From NCBI GenBank assembly GCA_963682175.1, contig OY821775.1, positions 50,502,053 through 50,566,052 on the forward strand: a stretch of DNA of 64,000 nt. Direction: 5' to 3'. Under the pieces are notes generated by a model. It did not search any database and had not been told where the DNA came from. It saw only the letters and a program-made list of their open reading frames with translations. The stretch's first letter is position 1. Each line of letters starts with the position of its first letter. Positions 11,600-24,961 of the stretch are shown here, one piece after another. The position numbers and the translations under genes are program-made. The DNA is from Triglochin maritima. Its lineage: Eukaryota > Streptophyta > Magnoliopsida > Alismatales > Juncaginaceae.

Positions 11600-12277
11600 G
11601 ATGAGAATATGAATTGGATTTTTGGGTCATATTATTTTTTCAATATTTGGATTTTAGTATTTTTCCCGAAAAGTTATTCGAATTTTTAGTTTATTGATGT
11701 AGTCTTTTTTTGGGTATATTTCGCCATCATACGTGACTAGAAATTTTGTAGTTGTTATGTAAATGTAAGATGTTTCACGTTGAAGTAGAACTAGCCAAAT
11801 GTATTTGAAACAATTCTAGCCAAAATTATTCAAACAAATTATTCACGGGTGCGAAAATGGATTTCCAACTAAACACTCTTTTCATGTTGATTTCAACACT
11901 TTTGTGGATTTATTGGTTTCTCTCTTAGGCCATGAAGTTAAGATTTAGGTATTGAGTTGTCTTTCGATTTATGAAACGCAATTAACGCAAGTTATCATGT
12001 TTAATGTAACTTAAGATGGACAGACAATACAACCAACCGAAGTAGTCTTTTTTTTTCTAGTTTCCTTTTAAGTTTGGCAACCAAACATATTAAGACATAG
12101 AGTGGAAGGTTGTCATGTAGGCCAAAAAGAAGCAAAAACAAATATTGAAAAGGCGTTAAATACAAAACTATCACTAAATCCCACAAAATTAAGGAAACCA
12201 ACCAACCCTACATGAATGAATGAATTCTTTGTTTCGGGAACTAACAGAAACAATAGAAAAGTTTGTAAATTAAAGTA
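11600..12277. other. Intergenic DNA between eL33 and the TBL gene
   Basis: AT-rich, no gene seen. It holds the distal upstream region of the eL33 gene and the 3' flank of the TBL gene. A possible frame at 12001-12201 shows no family resemblance. Confidence 0.4.
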
Positions 12278-14933
12278 TCATAAAAAATAGGCATACAAAA
12301 CTTGGTTCCAAGTGTCTGGCAATCCAGGCAGGCACCAATGTATGCAATCAGCATATTGCTGTGGATTAGCCCACTCTTTTTCAGTGTAAACTTTCCCCAT
12401 TGACTCTGTGTAAACTGAAGTGTGGGCATCAATACGATACTCTGATAGTTGAGTAACATTCAGGAATGTCACTGGAATTGTCATTTTTCCAATAACAGAC
12501 TTGACCACTTTCATGATATCCTTGTTCGAACCAGTCCCCCAGTGCCCTCGCTTTGTGACGGGTGCGGTCTCGTTGAAGCATCGGATGCCCTTATGGTGCC
12601 AATCTTCGCTTCTGAGAATTCGAATTCGACAATCTCAAATATCAACATACTATATATGTTTGGAATGTACCAAATTTGAATTATGATGTAGCAAATTTGG
12701 AAGAAGAATTAAATTACCTCATGTGGGTGGGTGACATAGTGGTGAAGAAGACTCTTGTTTTGTTTGGGTCAATATTTGAGTCCATCCAATTGGACCATGT
12801 CTTCAGAGCAATCTTGTAAGAAATAGTGGCATCAAACTCCTCAAATCCTTTTTCTCCATTGCTGAAAGAACCCCACCTGCATTAATTTACCCATGCTGTC
12901 ATAGACTAATACATGAGTTTCTTAATAACATTTGAAATAAGTTTGAATTAATGTTGATGAGACAAATTCATGATCTTGAAGTAGAAGTTTAGCACTTATC
13001 ATTTGATGTATAGAGTGTGTTATTATCGAAAAGACTGTCAATTTGAGCTCAAGCTTGATAAATTGTTTGAGTCTGAACCGAAAGTGTTTCAGCCAACCAG
13101 CCTCAGTTTTGAGGGAATTGGAGTTCATTTTGAATTTTGTCTGAGTCGAAATCAAGTTTTGAAGTCGATTTATATTGAGCTAAATTTGACTTGACTAATT
13201 GTCAAACAATATCAAAGATCCTTATATATGCCAACATAAGCACCAAAAGCCTCTCTTCATCTCAAAAACTTTCATTAACTTTGGTACCACATTATTGGAA
13301 TCTAAAGTAATGGTTTGAAATGCAAGAATAAAAGAAGGAAAAACTTAGAACTCACAATGATTTGATCTTCAGACCACTCATCCACCAAACATAGGTGTTG
13401 AAGACAAGAATGTCAGCACCAATCCAATTTTGTGCATGCTTGTTGATGGAGTCCACTCTAATGATCCTTTGGTTTGCATCAAATAGTATTGGCATATCTG
13501 AATTGGATTCCACTAGAAATGGTGCCCAATAGAACTCAATTGTTGCATTATATTCCTGAAAATTTCAAAGCAAAAATTATATATGATCTTCAACAATGAA
13601 ATTACGGGCTACAGGAAATATATATAAGTTGTGATTTATATAACTTCGCTTCTTCTAAGAGAAAATGCGCATTATAGCTATTGGAAATGTACAAATACCA
13701 GTGCTCTAAAGACCGATAAAAATTCGCCTCGATCCATACTTTTCTGATCTGGAGCCAAGTGAGATTGCACCAAACAAACAAAGGATTGCCATTGCCCTCT
13801 TTGTAGTGAATCTCCAACAAACATTAGTCTCTTCCCTCTGAGCTTCTCAAGAACATCAGCTGCATCAAATCTTAAAAAACCGAAAGTAAGTTCAGCATAT
13901 TGTTGCATGTGTTTGGTTGAGTGTTCTTTTAATTTCTTGAAGATTTCTTAAGCTTGCAAAGAATAAATTTCAATAATTGTGCTGGTTCCAACTTTCATGT
14001 CTTGATTTCTTGAAAGCAAAGTGATTAGTTTGGTGAAGTGTTACTATCGTAGCACTCAGACTAGTAGAAGCTATTCCAACTCTTCTGCTATGAAATATCT
14101 AGATTTCTTTATTTATTTATCAAGGCATTAAAGTATTACACTGTAAATTTTATGGTGGTTGTTTAATTTTAGTGTGGGTCTAACTTGAATTTTGTTTCAT
14201 ATTTGAACTTATTAAGGAAATTTCATTCGCTTACCCATTAAAAAAATTGAATTAGTTGGACCACATCATTCCCATCTTTCCCTGAAGGAACTAAATTTAT
14301 CTCATCTCTCTCTTTCTAATCGTAACAGATTTCGTTCAAAGCTTCGCAGCATTACAAAAGTTTGTGATGAAAAACTATAAATATTGGCAACTAAACTAAC
14401 CTACTTTGTGATTCACAAACATTTGTGAATTGGATGATAAACGTAAAAGGTTTTTTAAAGAAACAATTAGCTGAACAACTGGGAAATTAACTAACCTTGG
14501 TAGAACGCATTCATCCAATTGCCATTGCCAATACAAATAACCATCATCTGGCCTCCCATTCTTCCTACAAGCTACTTGGTCATCTAAGTAAGGGCAACTT
14601 TTATCGGAGTACAAAGGCTCGACGGTTCTATCAAACTCCCACATTCCGTCCACCACACTGCAATTCCGACGATCGAAATCTACCTCTACCTTCTCGCCCT
14701 CTCGAGAGTCTTCTTCTAAAAAACTCTCCATCTCCTCTGCCAATAATTAAATCCAAAAACACATATAAAGCGCACACACTATATAAAAAATACTCGTTCT
14801 AGAGGATGATTTTACCAGTGAGAGCTCTAAGATCCTCCGTGAAGAGCAATCCGGTGAACGCGATAGCGCAAATGATTAGGACGATCGACGAGAATCGGAG
14901 CTTGACACCCTTCATGAGCCTCATGGATTTCAT
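12278..14933 (-). CDS. Trichome birefringence-like (TBL/PMR5) polysaccharide O-acetyltransferase, six exons
   Basis: Exons 14933-14816, 14736-14496, 13870-13699, 13555-13356, 12876-12718 and 12611-12278 join in frame to 407 aa. Residues about 13-30 form one membrane anchor ([18 protein letters not shown]), making a Golgi type II protein. A PMR5 N-terminal cysteine region follows, then the GDS motif in [13 protein letters not shown], and near the C-terminus the DxxH motif in [13 protein letters not shown] and DxxH give the Ser-His-Asp triad of TBL enzymes, which acetylate wall polysaccharides. The short stem and the [11 protein letters not shown] segment resemble the xylan acetyltransferase clade (TBL28-35); choosing a member needs a tree. 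A GAT/GTT microsatellite lies in the 5' leader (about 14951-14985). Confidence 0.93.
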
Positions 14934-14999
14934 GATTTTTTGATTGAAGGAGATGATGATGATGATGATGTTGTTGTTATAATTATGATGGTTTTTAAG

Positions 15000-16004
15000 T
15001 AGAAGTGAAGATTAAGCAATGTAGGAAAGAACAGAAAGTTGTTGGGACAACATCCCAACAATATGTAGAATCTCACAATACTTTACAACAATGTTTAGTC
15101 TTTTGCAAAGAACATATATCAATATTATTGTTTTCCCGAAATAGTTTGTTTTAAGATTTACTCCAAAACCACCCAAGTTGTTGCTTACTATAGAGCTTCA
15201 TAGAAAATCTTAACAATGATAGTAAGTTTTATATTAAGCATTTCAATATCATATAAAAATAAAAGTAAGCGGAAAAAAATGATACGAATACATTTCACGT
15301 GTAAATTTAAGCATAAATATTCTTAACTTCCATCACCTTAATTGTAAAATAAACCTCCACGAGGTTACACGATCTACAAATATACAGCAGTACAGCACTA
15401 AAATAATAATAAAGACAGTATATATCCAAGTTTTTGTGTGCATGTTATTGTTATTATACTGTATAATAAATAATTAAGGTTAATTAGTATCACCATGACA
15501 CCGTCGTTTATTGTTATATATGTTTGCAGTACCCAAACCCCCAAAAAGTTGGAAAAACAGTTAGTAGTAAATATATCTATATGTTTTAAAACAACATAAT
15601 TTCCATTTAATGAAAAATATTACCAGTTTTATTTTTTGTTGGTGGCATTATTTTTGCATTTCGTATTTAAATAGTAAGATCCGTTGACCAGTCAGCTAAA
15701 GATGAATCATGAAACATTAAAGTGACTATATATGTTGGTTAGTTAGTTTGGTCCCTCCAAACACCTTTTACATGCATTATTTTCTTCCACCAAACACAAT
15801 TATTCCTCTACATTACTGCTAAAATAAGCAACCAGCAGAAAAAGGAAAAACAAATTAAACAAGTTGCAACGAAGAAGCCCATCATTTCATATAATCAAGC
15901 AATTTTGGTGAAAAATCTCCATCTCTGCCTCTTCTATCCCTCTTTAAGTCTTTATATATATATTGCAACGATCACTAATATGCTTTGGCAATTTGCTTTA
16001 GGAA
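15000..16004. other. AT-rich intergenic DNA upstream of the TBL gene
   Basis: No gene seen. The part next to 14940 is presumably the TBL promoter and leader. The rest is AT-rich up to the TSD of the LTR unit at 16005. Confidence 0.4.
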
Positions 16005-18140
16005 TCAATTGTTAAGTCCCTAAACCGGATTAGGGGTTAATGGGTGGTTAGGTGGAGTTTGACTTGGAGGAGAGAGAGAGGTATGGTGGAGGTATGGGTG
16101 AGGTGAGGGATAGGGTGTAGGGGGATGGTGGGGGTGTAGGGTTTGGGAGTTAAATACACCCAACTCTTCTTCTTCTTTTCTTCTTTCCTTCCTTCTCTTC
16201 ACATCATCCTCACCATCTTCTCTCTTTGGTCGGCGAGCAGCTCCGGCGGACGGTGACGGAGGGACGCGAGCTCAAGCGGAGGAGGCTGTTTGGCGTGAGG
16301 CTCGCGGAGGTCGCACGTGAGGAGGTGACGGAGGCGTGAGCGTTGCTCCGGCGGATTCGTCTCTCTCTCGAGGTATGCCAAGCATTAGTGTGTTTTGTGG
16401 TTCTCCATGTTGGGGGAAGTTTGGGTCGGTTGCGGGAGGTCGGAGACCTCGCCGGCGACAAGAAAACAGCGTAAAATCCTTGGCTGGTGCAAGGTTGCTG
16501 TCGACCAACGGTCGACCGGTGCCTTCGGGCGGTCGACCGGTGCTAGTGTAAATTGATGTTTTTGCCCAGAACCGGTCGGACGATGCCTTGGGGCGGTCGA
16601 CCGGTTATGCCAAATTTCGTGGGTTCGTGTTTGATGTTGCCTGTTTCCGGTCGAACGAGCCTTGTGGTTCGACCGGAACTTAAGTTGTTTACTGCTTGTT
16701 AGTTCGACCGATTAGTATATGCGTTCGACCGATTATATGACTTAGAATTACTAGGCTGACCCTGTAATGTTCGGTCGACCGGGACCCTTGAGTCGGTCGA
16801 CCGATAGTTGAATTGATTTTGACTTAGTCAGACCTAGGATTTTGACCTGTCCGGTCGACCGGTTCTTCCCGCTGGTTCGACCGATTGGAGACAGAGTGTT
16901 GGGCACTTTGTTCGACCGTTTGGAGGAAATCCGTTCGACCGTTACTGTTGGTTTCGGTCGACCGGTTTGCCTGATTCGGTCGACCGATGGGGCACAGTAC
17001 TGGTTTTCTTGTCCTAGTGAGATGTCAACTCTGTCCACGGAAACCCGTGTCCTCGCTTAGCGCGTGAGCCGGGAGGTGACGGTGGGTGCGTTCTGCGTGC
17101 CTGCCCAGGGACCGCCGTGTGGAAGAGTGTGGGCATCTGGGACGTGTCGTCTCCACAGATGGAGGGCGACGTAGCCTTGATGTTCTGACTCACAGTAGAG
17201 TAGCAGGCCTGGGGGATTGCGGATCCCGGTGCACGAGGTGCACGGCTCGTTGGAGCATGTTGACCCTGCGGGCTGTTTGAGCTCGGATCGCTCGTGTAGA
17301 CGAGGCGATGATCGTTCCACCCGATGCTGTTCCGGGTGATGATTGTTCTGCCGATGCTGTTCCGGCGGAAGTGTCGTCCGACGACGTTTCCGGGCGATGG
17401 TGTCCCACCGATGCTGTTCCGGTGAGGGTATGGACTGCCGACGATGTTTTCCAGCAGGGTAGTCTGGACGGGCTCCTCCAGATGAGTGGACCGACCTGGG
17501 CGACGGCCCCGTTGGTGAGGTGTTGACCTCGAGATTTCAGCTGATTTCTACTTCGCGCAGGCGTGCGGACGGTCCTCACCGATCCCTTGACTAGTGTAGT
17601 CGCGTGTGGAGTTCGTTGCGTACCTTCTGCTAGACCGTATGTGCCTACGGTAGGTCTTAGAGTGGGACCCCTTACAGTTTGCGGACAGAGGTCCTGTGTT
17701 TCCCCGTGGTGGGATTGTTTCCCCGTGGTGGGATTGTTTTATGTATCGCATTGATGCCATGCCATGATGACTAGTATGATAGGTTTCATTGATAGTCTTG
17801 CATGCATTTAGGGCTCGGTATACGGGGTTTCCTTTCAGGAAACTCAGGCATTGTTGTTGCATTTTTTATTTCAGGACTACAGTAGGTCCGGGTGGGTGGT
17901 GACCGAGGACGGAGCGCTTTGGAGTCGGATCATCTTCGGCATTTGCGAGATTGTACGACTACTTGTATTTTCATTTCTTTCATCTGGATTGTAGTTGTAC
18001 ACCTTTTGTAAACTCCATGTATTTTGGGTGCACCCGGATTTATATATTTATATATTAGTGACGTTCCCGCCTTGAGTTGTCAGTTTTATTCGTTATTTCG
18101 AAAATTTAAATCTTCCGCTGTCTCGGGACGTTACATCAAT
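16005..18140. mobile_element. LTR-type retroelement unit (16010-18135), solo LTR, with 5-bp TSD
   Basis: The unit starts TGTTAAGTCCC and ends GGGACGTTACA, near-perfect terminal inversions of each other, and is flanked by the 5-bp direct repeat TCAAT (16005-16009 and 18136-18140). It is 2126 bp with no gag or pol. A solo LTR is the simplest reading. Read on the minus strand it begins TGTAACGTCCCGAGACAGCGG, the style of start common in plant Ty3/Gypsy LTRs, so the parent element probably ran right to left. Most of the unit reappears, inverted, at 62107-64000. It contains a large GGTCGACC cluster. Confidence 0.85.
16498..16990. repeat. GGTCGACC palindrome cluster inside the LTR unit
   Basis: About twenty copies of CGGTCGACCG or a one-base variant (GTTCGACCG, GGTCGAACG) occur in 490 bp with irregular spacing of 20-50 bp. 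Many variants differ at a C or G of one CpG, as expected of decay from methylated CpGs. The spacers are not conserved with those of the 3160-3547 cluster. Confidence 0.88.
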
Positions 18141-19542
18141 ATTGTAAAGATAATTACATGCGACACAATATTTTCTAATTTTAAAGATCAATACGTTTTG
18201 TTATTTTGGAAGCACGATATTTTCTTTACTTTGCAATAATTAATACAAAAACTTCTGCACAAGCCCTTGTCAGATTAACTAATTGCATATCAGTGCCTTG
18301 ATCAGACCACAAAAAAAGTTGACAACTACTCGACCCGCCATTGACTTAAGAAAACTAATTTAATCTTAAATTTGGTTCCAATTCGGTGGTCTAATCTGCT
18401 AAATTTGATTAAACAAGCATCCTTGCTATATTATGCATCTAATTTAAGTGAAACAAACGATCGAGTTTACCATTACTTTGGATTCGAGTTACCACTTTTA
18501 TTATGCCCCAAAGTGAAGGAGTGATTATCCCAACTTCTTCCCAAAAAAAAAAACCAAAGATTTTGTTAGGTGATTAATAAAGGTTCTAAATATTTAATTG
18601 ACGTTGAAGTTGTTTAATTGCTTAACAGACTAAATTATGAGACCAACATGTTGTCGCATGCTTAGGCCTTATGTTTTCTAATTTCAATTCATTTATAAGC
18701 CCATACTTTTTAACCAAAACCATCATCACCAATTTTGGTCCATCTTAGATATTTTTGGATAACTTGAGGAAATGAGAAGTAACAAACTTATCTATTCAAA
18801 TCTTGTTTGCTTGTTTGTAAAATTAGTTTTTCGTGGTTTGCTTGCTTGTGGATTAATTGTGATCCTTCTTGTCTTATTGGTGATTGCTAATTTTTGTTTA
18901 GTGATTTGTGAGCTGGATTTTTTAGTTTGCATTCGTGTTTGAGGATTGTATTGTTTTGTTCCCGTGAGCTGTTTGACAAAAAAAAAAAAAACTAAACTGA
19001 GTTATGAACATGTACAGTTTCTCTAGCTGTTATATACAAATTTGAAGGAATTTTCAATTATAAAAAGTAATTCTCAATATTAATACACATAATATTCATT
19101 TATTTTATTTATAAATAATAATAATAATTCATACATAGATACAATTTAGATCTCATGATCTAATTATGTTTTACATTAATTATGCATGGTTGCAAGATAG
19201 TAGCGTTTCATATGTTAATTAATCTTACCCTTCTATTCCCACCTGTATATAAAACTATTATGGACCAATTATATAATCTTAGCTAGAAAGGATATATAGC
19301 TTACCAAATAAATTATGTTAATTAATGCTATATATATATATATATATATATATATCGTGACTTTCTATATATAATTAAGAATCGTGATTTTCAAAAGAAA
19401 ATCAGGTTTCTTCACATAACCACACCCTCCATTGCCTCTGAACAATCCTTGCATCAACCATAAGTAACTTCCATAGCCCTAAATTGCTATAAATGTTAGC
19501 TAGCTAGAAGTTGCATTTGAGATTAATTTTGAGGGTTTAATT

Positions 19543-19575
<33 letters not shown>

Positions 19576-21191
19576 AAGAAAATCCCACATGCAAATTTTT
19601 AGTGAACTACCAAAGTTGGTTTTTTTAAGAAACTTATAGATTTTTTTCTTCTTCTTTAATTTGAACTTTATTAATGTACGTACGTACCTGCATATTAAAA
19701 GCAACCATTTGAGCTCATTGCAGCCATCCCACCAATGGGTTAATGTAATTTGAGGACAAAAATCTTGTTGTCTTTGGGAAAACCCTCACCAAATTCTTCT
19801 CAGTGAACCTAATAATATTATAAAGTTATGGAATCTACTAATAAAAAAACTCACATAAATTTAGAATGTTTATATTAAATTCTTCAGTCTCAGTGTTCTG
19901 GAAACATAGAGGTGAAATTTGTCTTAATTAACATGTCGATTCGAAAAGAAAAATCGATAGAAATATGTCAAAAAATAATAAAATACGTACGCTTCTTCTT
20001 TTAACATTTATGCTAAATACTTGCACCCCAAATTACACAAAATATCATTAAGTAAGTCATATTTGAAAGTTTTTTCTACTCTGGTGTTGTTTGGAAGTTC
20101 AATTTTTTTAGAAATAGACTTCAAAAAAATTATGACCAACATTTTTTATGAATGATTTTAATTGATCAGGACATTAGACCAAATTCATATTCATTTTCAA
20201 CAATATTACGTATAGCATTTCACGCCAAATTATCAAATTCCTCGAAAAAATATTCCGTGTTAAGTAATTGATGTTGCTATCCAACAATCAGATCTATCAA
20301 ACAACAGTAATCGGATCATGAGAAACACGAGGAAATCTAAACGTAAAAATAAACATTTTTGTAAAGTTATTAAGAAAATTTAATTTCCCATTCACTTGAG
20401 TTTGAATTTTGTAAAAATAACATGATCAATAATATTCACAAATCATAATTTGTATGATCTTCTTTCTAAAAATTAACAGTTCTTGATACAATTCCTTAAA
20501 CAAACCACCATGAAGGTAAACATCATAAAAGACAATCTTCACCTTCTTCTATAATCTAATAATGATGATGTTAGTTAACTACCTAAGAATTGAAAACTAC
20601 ATGACACCTCAGAGAGCTGATTTCATTGAACTATCTCAACTAGATATAATAATAAAAAAACTCAACAACAAGATAAGTTTTTTTCTTCCAAAAAACGATT
20701 TCCTCCCAAACAACTAAAAGATAAGTCAAAAGATATGTTTAATAAGATGCATGCCCTCATCTTGGATACTAAACAGATAGTAGATGCTCCTGTATACTAT
20801 AATAAAGTCAAAACCAAACTCAAGAACAACTAAAGTGGGGATCACAAAACTTCCTGATGATGATATGATTTTTATACCACTTCAGAGCACCAAAGGGAAA
20901 ATGTTCATAGATTCCATTCGTTATCTCAATGCAATGCCTACACAGATATGATATTCAGCTTTAGTCCAAGCCATTGCAGAAATTGTTTTGAAGAAGTTTC
21001 ACCATAGCAGTATTTCATGGTGTCTGATTCAGGTAGCAAATGGGTTTACATGTTACAAAGGAAATACTTCTCTACAGGCACATTTACGTCACCGCATTTA
21101 GTAGATTGCATACTTTTTTACTGTAACCATTGCAACGAGGAATCTGGTAAAAGCTTCCAGAAGTAGGTTGAAGGTGCGAAACTATAGATAA
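18141..21191. other. Three kilobases of AT-rich intergenic DNA with microsatellites
   Basis: No coding or RNA gene seen on either strand. Dinucleotide (TA)n runs occur at about 19330-19355 and 19545-19573. The remainder is AT-rich with no TIR, LTR or tandem array I could detect. Confidence 0.45.
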
Positions 21192-23939
21192 TTACTCGTC
21201 AACTATGAAAACAACTCCATTTTCCCTGAGAAAATTATGAGTAGTATGATCCACAACCTGCACACAATGAAGGCCGGATTAGAATCTTATCTTAGCTAGT
21301 GCACCAAAATGGTCGATAGTATATCTAAAAACATCTCTATCTGGTAGTAGGATGCATGGTTGCTTGTGTAGATCATTGCAGATAACAGTATAAAAGGCAA
21401 CACAAAAGGATGCCCCTGAATTCGCTTTTCTACTTAGTAATGGGTTTCTTAGTAAGTAGTACGGGATTAAAGGGCATAAAAGACGAGTCAACTACCTTGC
21501 ATATAGAGTTATTGTTGTTAACACCTACCATATATCAATCTGTATGCTTGCCAATTTTGTAATTTATTATCATTATTAAGGTATCTATAGAATTGGAATG
21601 TCAATACTTTGGTGATTCTTACGCCTCCCTTTCTTTTTTTTCAGAATGGCAGTGTTGCATGAAAAGATCAAACTTTTATGCCAAAACAAGTATTTGAGAT
21701 TGGAGTTTCACATATGATTACTTAATTATATATGACAAAAGGTTGAGTATCGTAAATTTGCAATTTTACAATGTAAAGAGGAAACAAAAGAAAGTTGTAC
21801 TCACATTGGTGTTGCTCAGCTCCAAATTGTAGAAATCCATAGACTCCACGTTAAAGTGAGGGCCGGCATCGGCGGCATGCCATGTACCAGTATGGAGCTT
21901 CACGAATTTGGGACCAGATATCCGGAAAACTTGAACATCGTCCGGATGAGGCGGCACATAATAATGTTCACATTTCGACTGTACAACCTTCTTCTTTCTC
22001 GTGCTATCATCTATTCCCTCTGGATCCACAAGTGAAGGTTTGGCAACTCCAAGATACCATACCCCACCACCAATAGATCCAAGACACTGAGTCACACTAG
22101 CATGGTGTGTGATGTTGTGAAATTTAAGCTCTCGATCTTTTAGGTGCATGATGTAAAATTTACAGGGAAATATGGAGAAATTTTGAAAAATATACAAAGA
22201 TTATCAACAAACAATAAAATAAATAAAGCTAAAGAGTAAAGCCAAATATACAAAGCACTGGTTACAGGGTAAATTTTTCAATTGATACATGTGCAAACCT
22301 TACGGCAACCAACTGCAGGATATATATACGCTTCTAATAATAAGCATAAAGTCTTCTTTGAAGTTGCAATAATTTAATTTGGACTAGGACATAACAGAAT
22401 GGTGAAGGAAAGCTACGTTGCATACCCATTATTACTCAGCACATAAACAGAACCTAAACGACTTCTGAAAGAGAGAAGCACACATATGCCTTAGCTGATC
22501 GGTATCCTCCAGAATGAGCTTCAACCAGAAACACTGGTAATCTTATTTCTTGTCTATATATGCTTGGTATGATAAGAACTAAAAAGCCCTTCTGTAGGAT
22601 ATGAAGATTATATCGACATCTATGAGCTAACAGTAAATTAAAGCAGGCCCTTGTGTAACTATAACCCTAGTCATAGCTACAAAAGCTACAGGGCAGTTGG
22701 GATTGAACTTAGATGTAAAGAGAACCCAAAAGTAGGGAGTTTTAATGTCTTATGATTGCCTGTTGATGTATTCATAATTTCATATACACTAGAATAGACA
22801 TTAAAAAAATGCTAAGATAGATGTGGTTGCAAATTAAAGATCACCTGGGAAAAAAGATAATCAAAAAATAAAATTTCAAGGGTCTTTGTAACAAGTAACA
22901 ACACATGGAAGAAGTAAGTATGTTCAGTAGTACCATAGCTAACAAACCATTACCATCCTCTTTGTAGTCCATACATTGATCATAATCTGAAAAACTCGGT
23001 TCGTCCCATTATCACTGCAATAAATCAAACCTGAGCAAGATTTTCCACATCTTCTCGTAGAATAACCATACCAGTGTAAATTAAATGAAGAAAGCAATTG
23101 CAGCTTAAAATGCCTCTAAACCAAATATGACGTGGAATTCCACGGTACCAACTAAAGTTCTAAATGAAGAGACAAGCAAGAATAGTTAATCGCCACTCCT
23201 GCTGAAGCAAGCCAAACATTTGCCAACTCACTCTGAATCCCTTCTCAAGTCTGATTCAATCAATAGAACAAGGACATCATGAGTTCCTCTACCCATACAG
23301 GTAACCACCTAACTGGGATGTTTTGACATTGCCCACACTCTCTCACCTTAACAATCAGCTTTTGAAGAGGTTTGTTCTTAAGGTGGTGATCGAGACAACG
23401 ACTAAAAGCAGTTAACTACTGACTTACTCCAACTAATTGTCCTAGCAGAGTTTGAAAAAGATATAAAATTTAGCAATAAAATTGGTTAACCGCCAACTTA
23501 ACTCCAAGTAATTGTCATGGTGTTGTTTGTGAGTGAATGCAAATCTAAAATCTAGTCATACAACTTCAAATCCTATGATTCCTCCGGGCTTCGATTTTAA
23601 TTTTCGAATTAGATAGTCGGATAATCGGTTACCATTTGCATCCGTATTTACTACACAATCAGTAGCTAAGCTAACTCAATCCATCAGCCAAAGGAAGAAG
23701 AAGAAGAAGAAGAAGAAGAAGAAGAAAAAACGGAAACTTTTGACAGAAACGCCGTAATTGTATAAATCCAAAGGCTTGAATCACAACCTTGGGGTCCCAC
23801 GGTGGAGCTCGAGTTGGGCGTCGTCGGGGCCGAAGGACATGCCATCCGTGGAAGACGAGATGACTTGGCCGTAGTCGGAGAAGGTCGCCGGAGTCGCCTC
23901 CACCGCCTTTCGCCGGACGATCGCCGGAGACGACTCTAT
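21192..23939 (-). pseudogene. Ureidoglycolate lyase-family protein (PF04115-like) with lost start codon and lost splice acceptor
   Basis: Three blocks align with the plant family. Block 1 (23939-23788) begins ESSPAIVRRKAVEATP and ends at an AAG|GTTGTG donor. Block 2 (22159-21805) encodes FYIMHLKDRELKFHNITHHA, then WYLGVAKPS, YYVPPHPDDVQVFR and FVKLHTGTWHA. Block 3 (21257-21192) encodes VVDHTTHNFLRENGVVFIVDE. They add to 573 nt, or 190 codons, in one frame, the expected length. Two single-base defects stand out: the start position reads ATA (23939-23937) with TAG just upstream, and the block 2 acceptor reads TAA (22161-22159) where TAG|A is expected. Both are G-to-A on the sense strand. Either the gene is a young pseudogene, or it uses a non-AUG start and a different N-terminal exon. 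The cupin-like family is linked to purine/allantoin breakdown. Confidence 0.78.
23693..23730. repeat. (GAA)n microsatellite
   Basis: About eleven uninterrupted AAG/GAA triplets, followed by an A run, in the first intron of the ureidoglycolate lyase-family gene. Likely length-polymorphic. Confidence 0.95.
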
Positions 23940-24029
23940 CTATTCTCTTCCTAAGATAAGAATAAGATTACCCAACCAAAACGGATGTCTTGCCTCTTTC
24001 TCTCTGTTCTTTCGTCGTTGTCACCTCCC

Positions 24030-24952
24030 CGTCGCGTTGCAAATTAGATCTTATATTCGATTTGATCTGAATTTTATCATACAAATTAATATTACGAGTG
24101 AGTTATTTATACTATATAAAAATACTAAAATAACGATGGATAAATAATAAGTTCTTTAAATTCAAAATAACAAAATAAGTCAAAACGAAAGTTCAAATGA
24201 AACTCTTAATTGTGTAAAATGAAACCAAGACATAATTCTATGAGTAAATTGTAATTAACTATTGATATTTACACGTGGAAAACATATTATGATTTCTATT
24301 TAAAGTTTTAAGTCGGTTAGTATTGAGATCCTTCATCTATGAATCCAAATAAATTGGCACCTGTGACTCTTGTAGTTACATTTTTAATGGTCATAGAATT
24401 TGAGTTTTGACAAGTATAATATGGTATTATCGATGGTCAAATATCATAGATGAAAATAGTCGGGATAATATCAACTCCTATGGATGGATTCAAATTCGTT
24501 TAGTATAACAAATTTTATTTAAAAATGTGGTAAGAAATATGATGATCACAATACTACCAGTATATATAATAATAGGCTCAAACTCTAGTGAACCTAAGGC
24601 TCATCAAATTTAGTTTAAGTCCCCTACAATTTCATCATTAGATCTTATTTACAGTTAATCTCATCATTCATTAACATAACCGTTTTTTTATTAATGTACC
24701 TTACAATTTGAAATGAGTGGTGGATATTGTGTGGGCTTAATTTAGAATCACTAGAGCTCACTAGAGAATTCCTGTATAATAATATCCAATTCTTATTTGT
24801 ACCAATTTTGAAAATTTCCATAAATTTACAAGCCAAGGAAAAAATATCAGATTCATATTCAATTGTTTTTTGGATACGATTAACTCCAAATATGATTATG
24901 TATTGTGAAAATAAAAAAAGTAGTCATATCAAATAAGACTAACAGAACATGT
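24030..24952. other. AT-rich intergenic DNA left of the 8.6-kb MULE
   Basis: No gene, repeat array or element terminus seen until the TSD at 24953. Confidence 0.4.
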
Positions 24953-24961
24953 TTGTAATAA

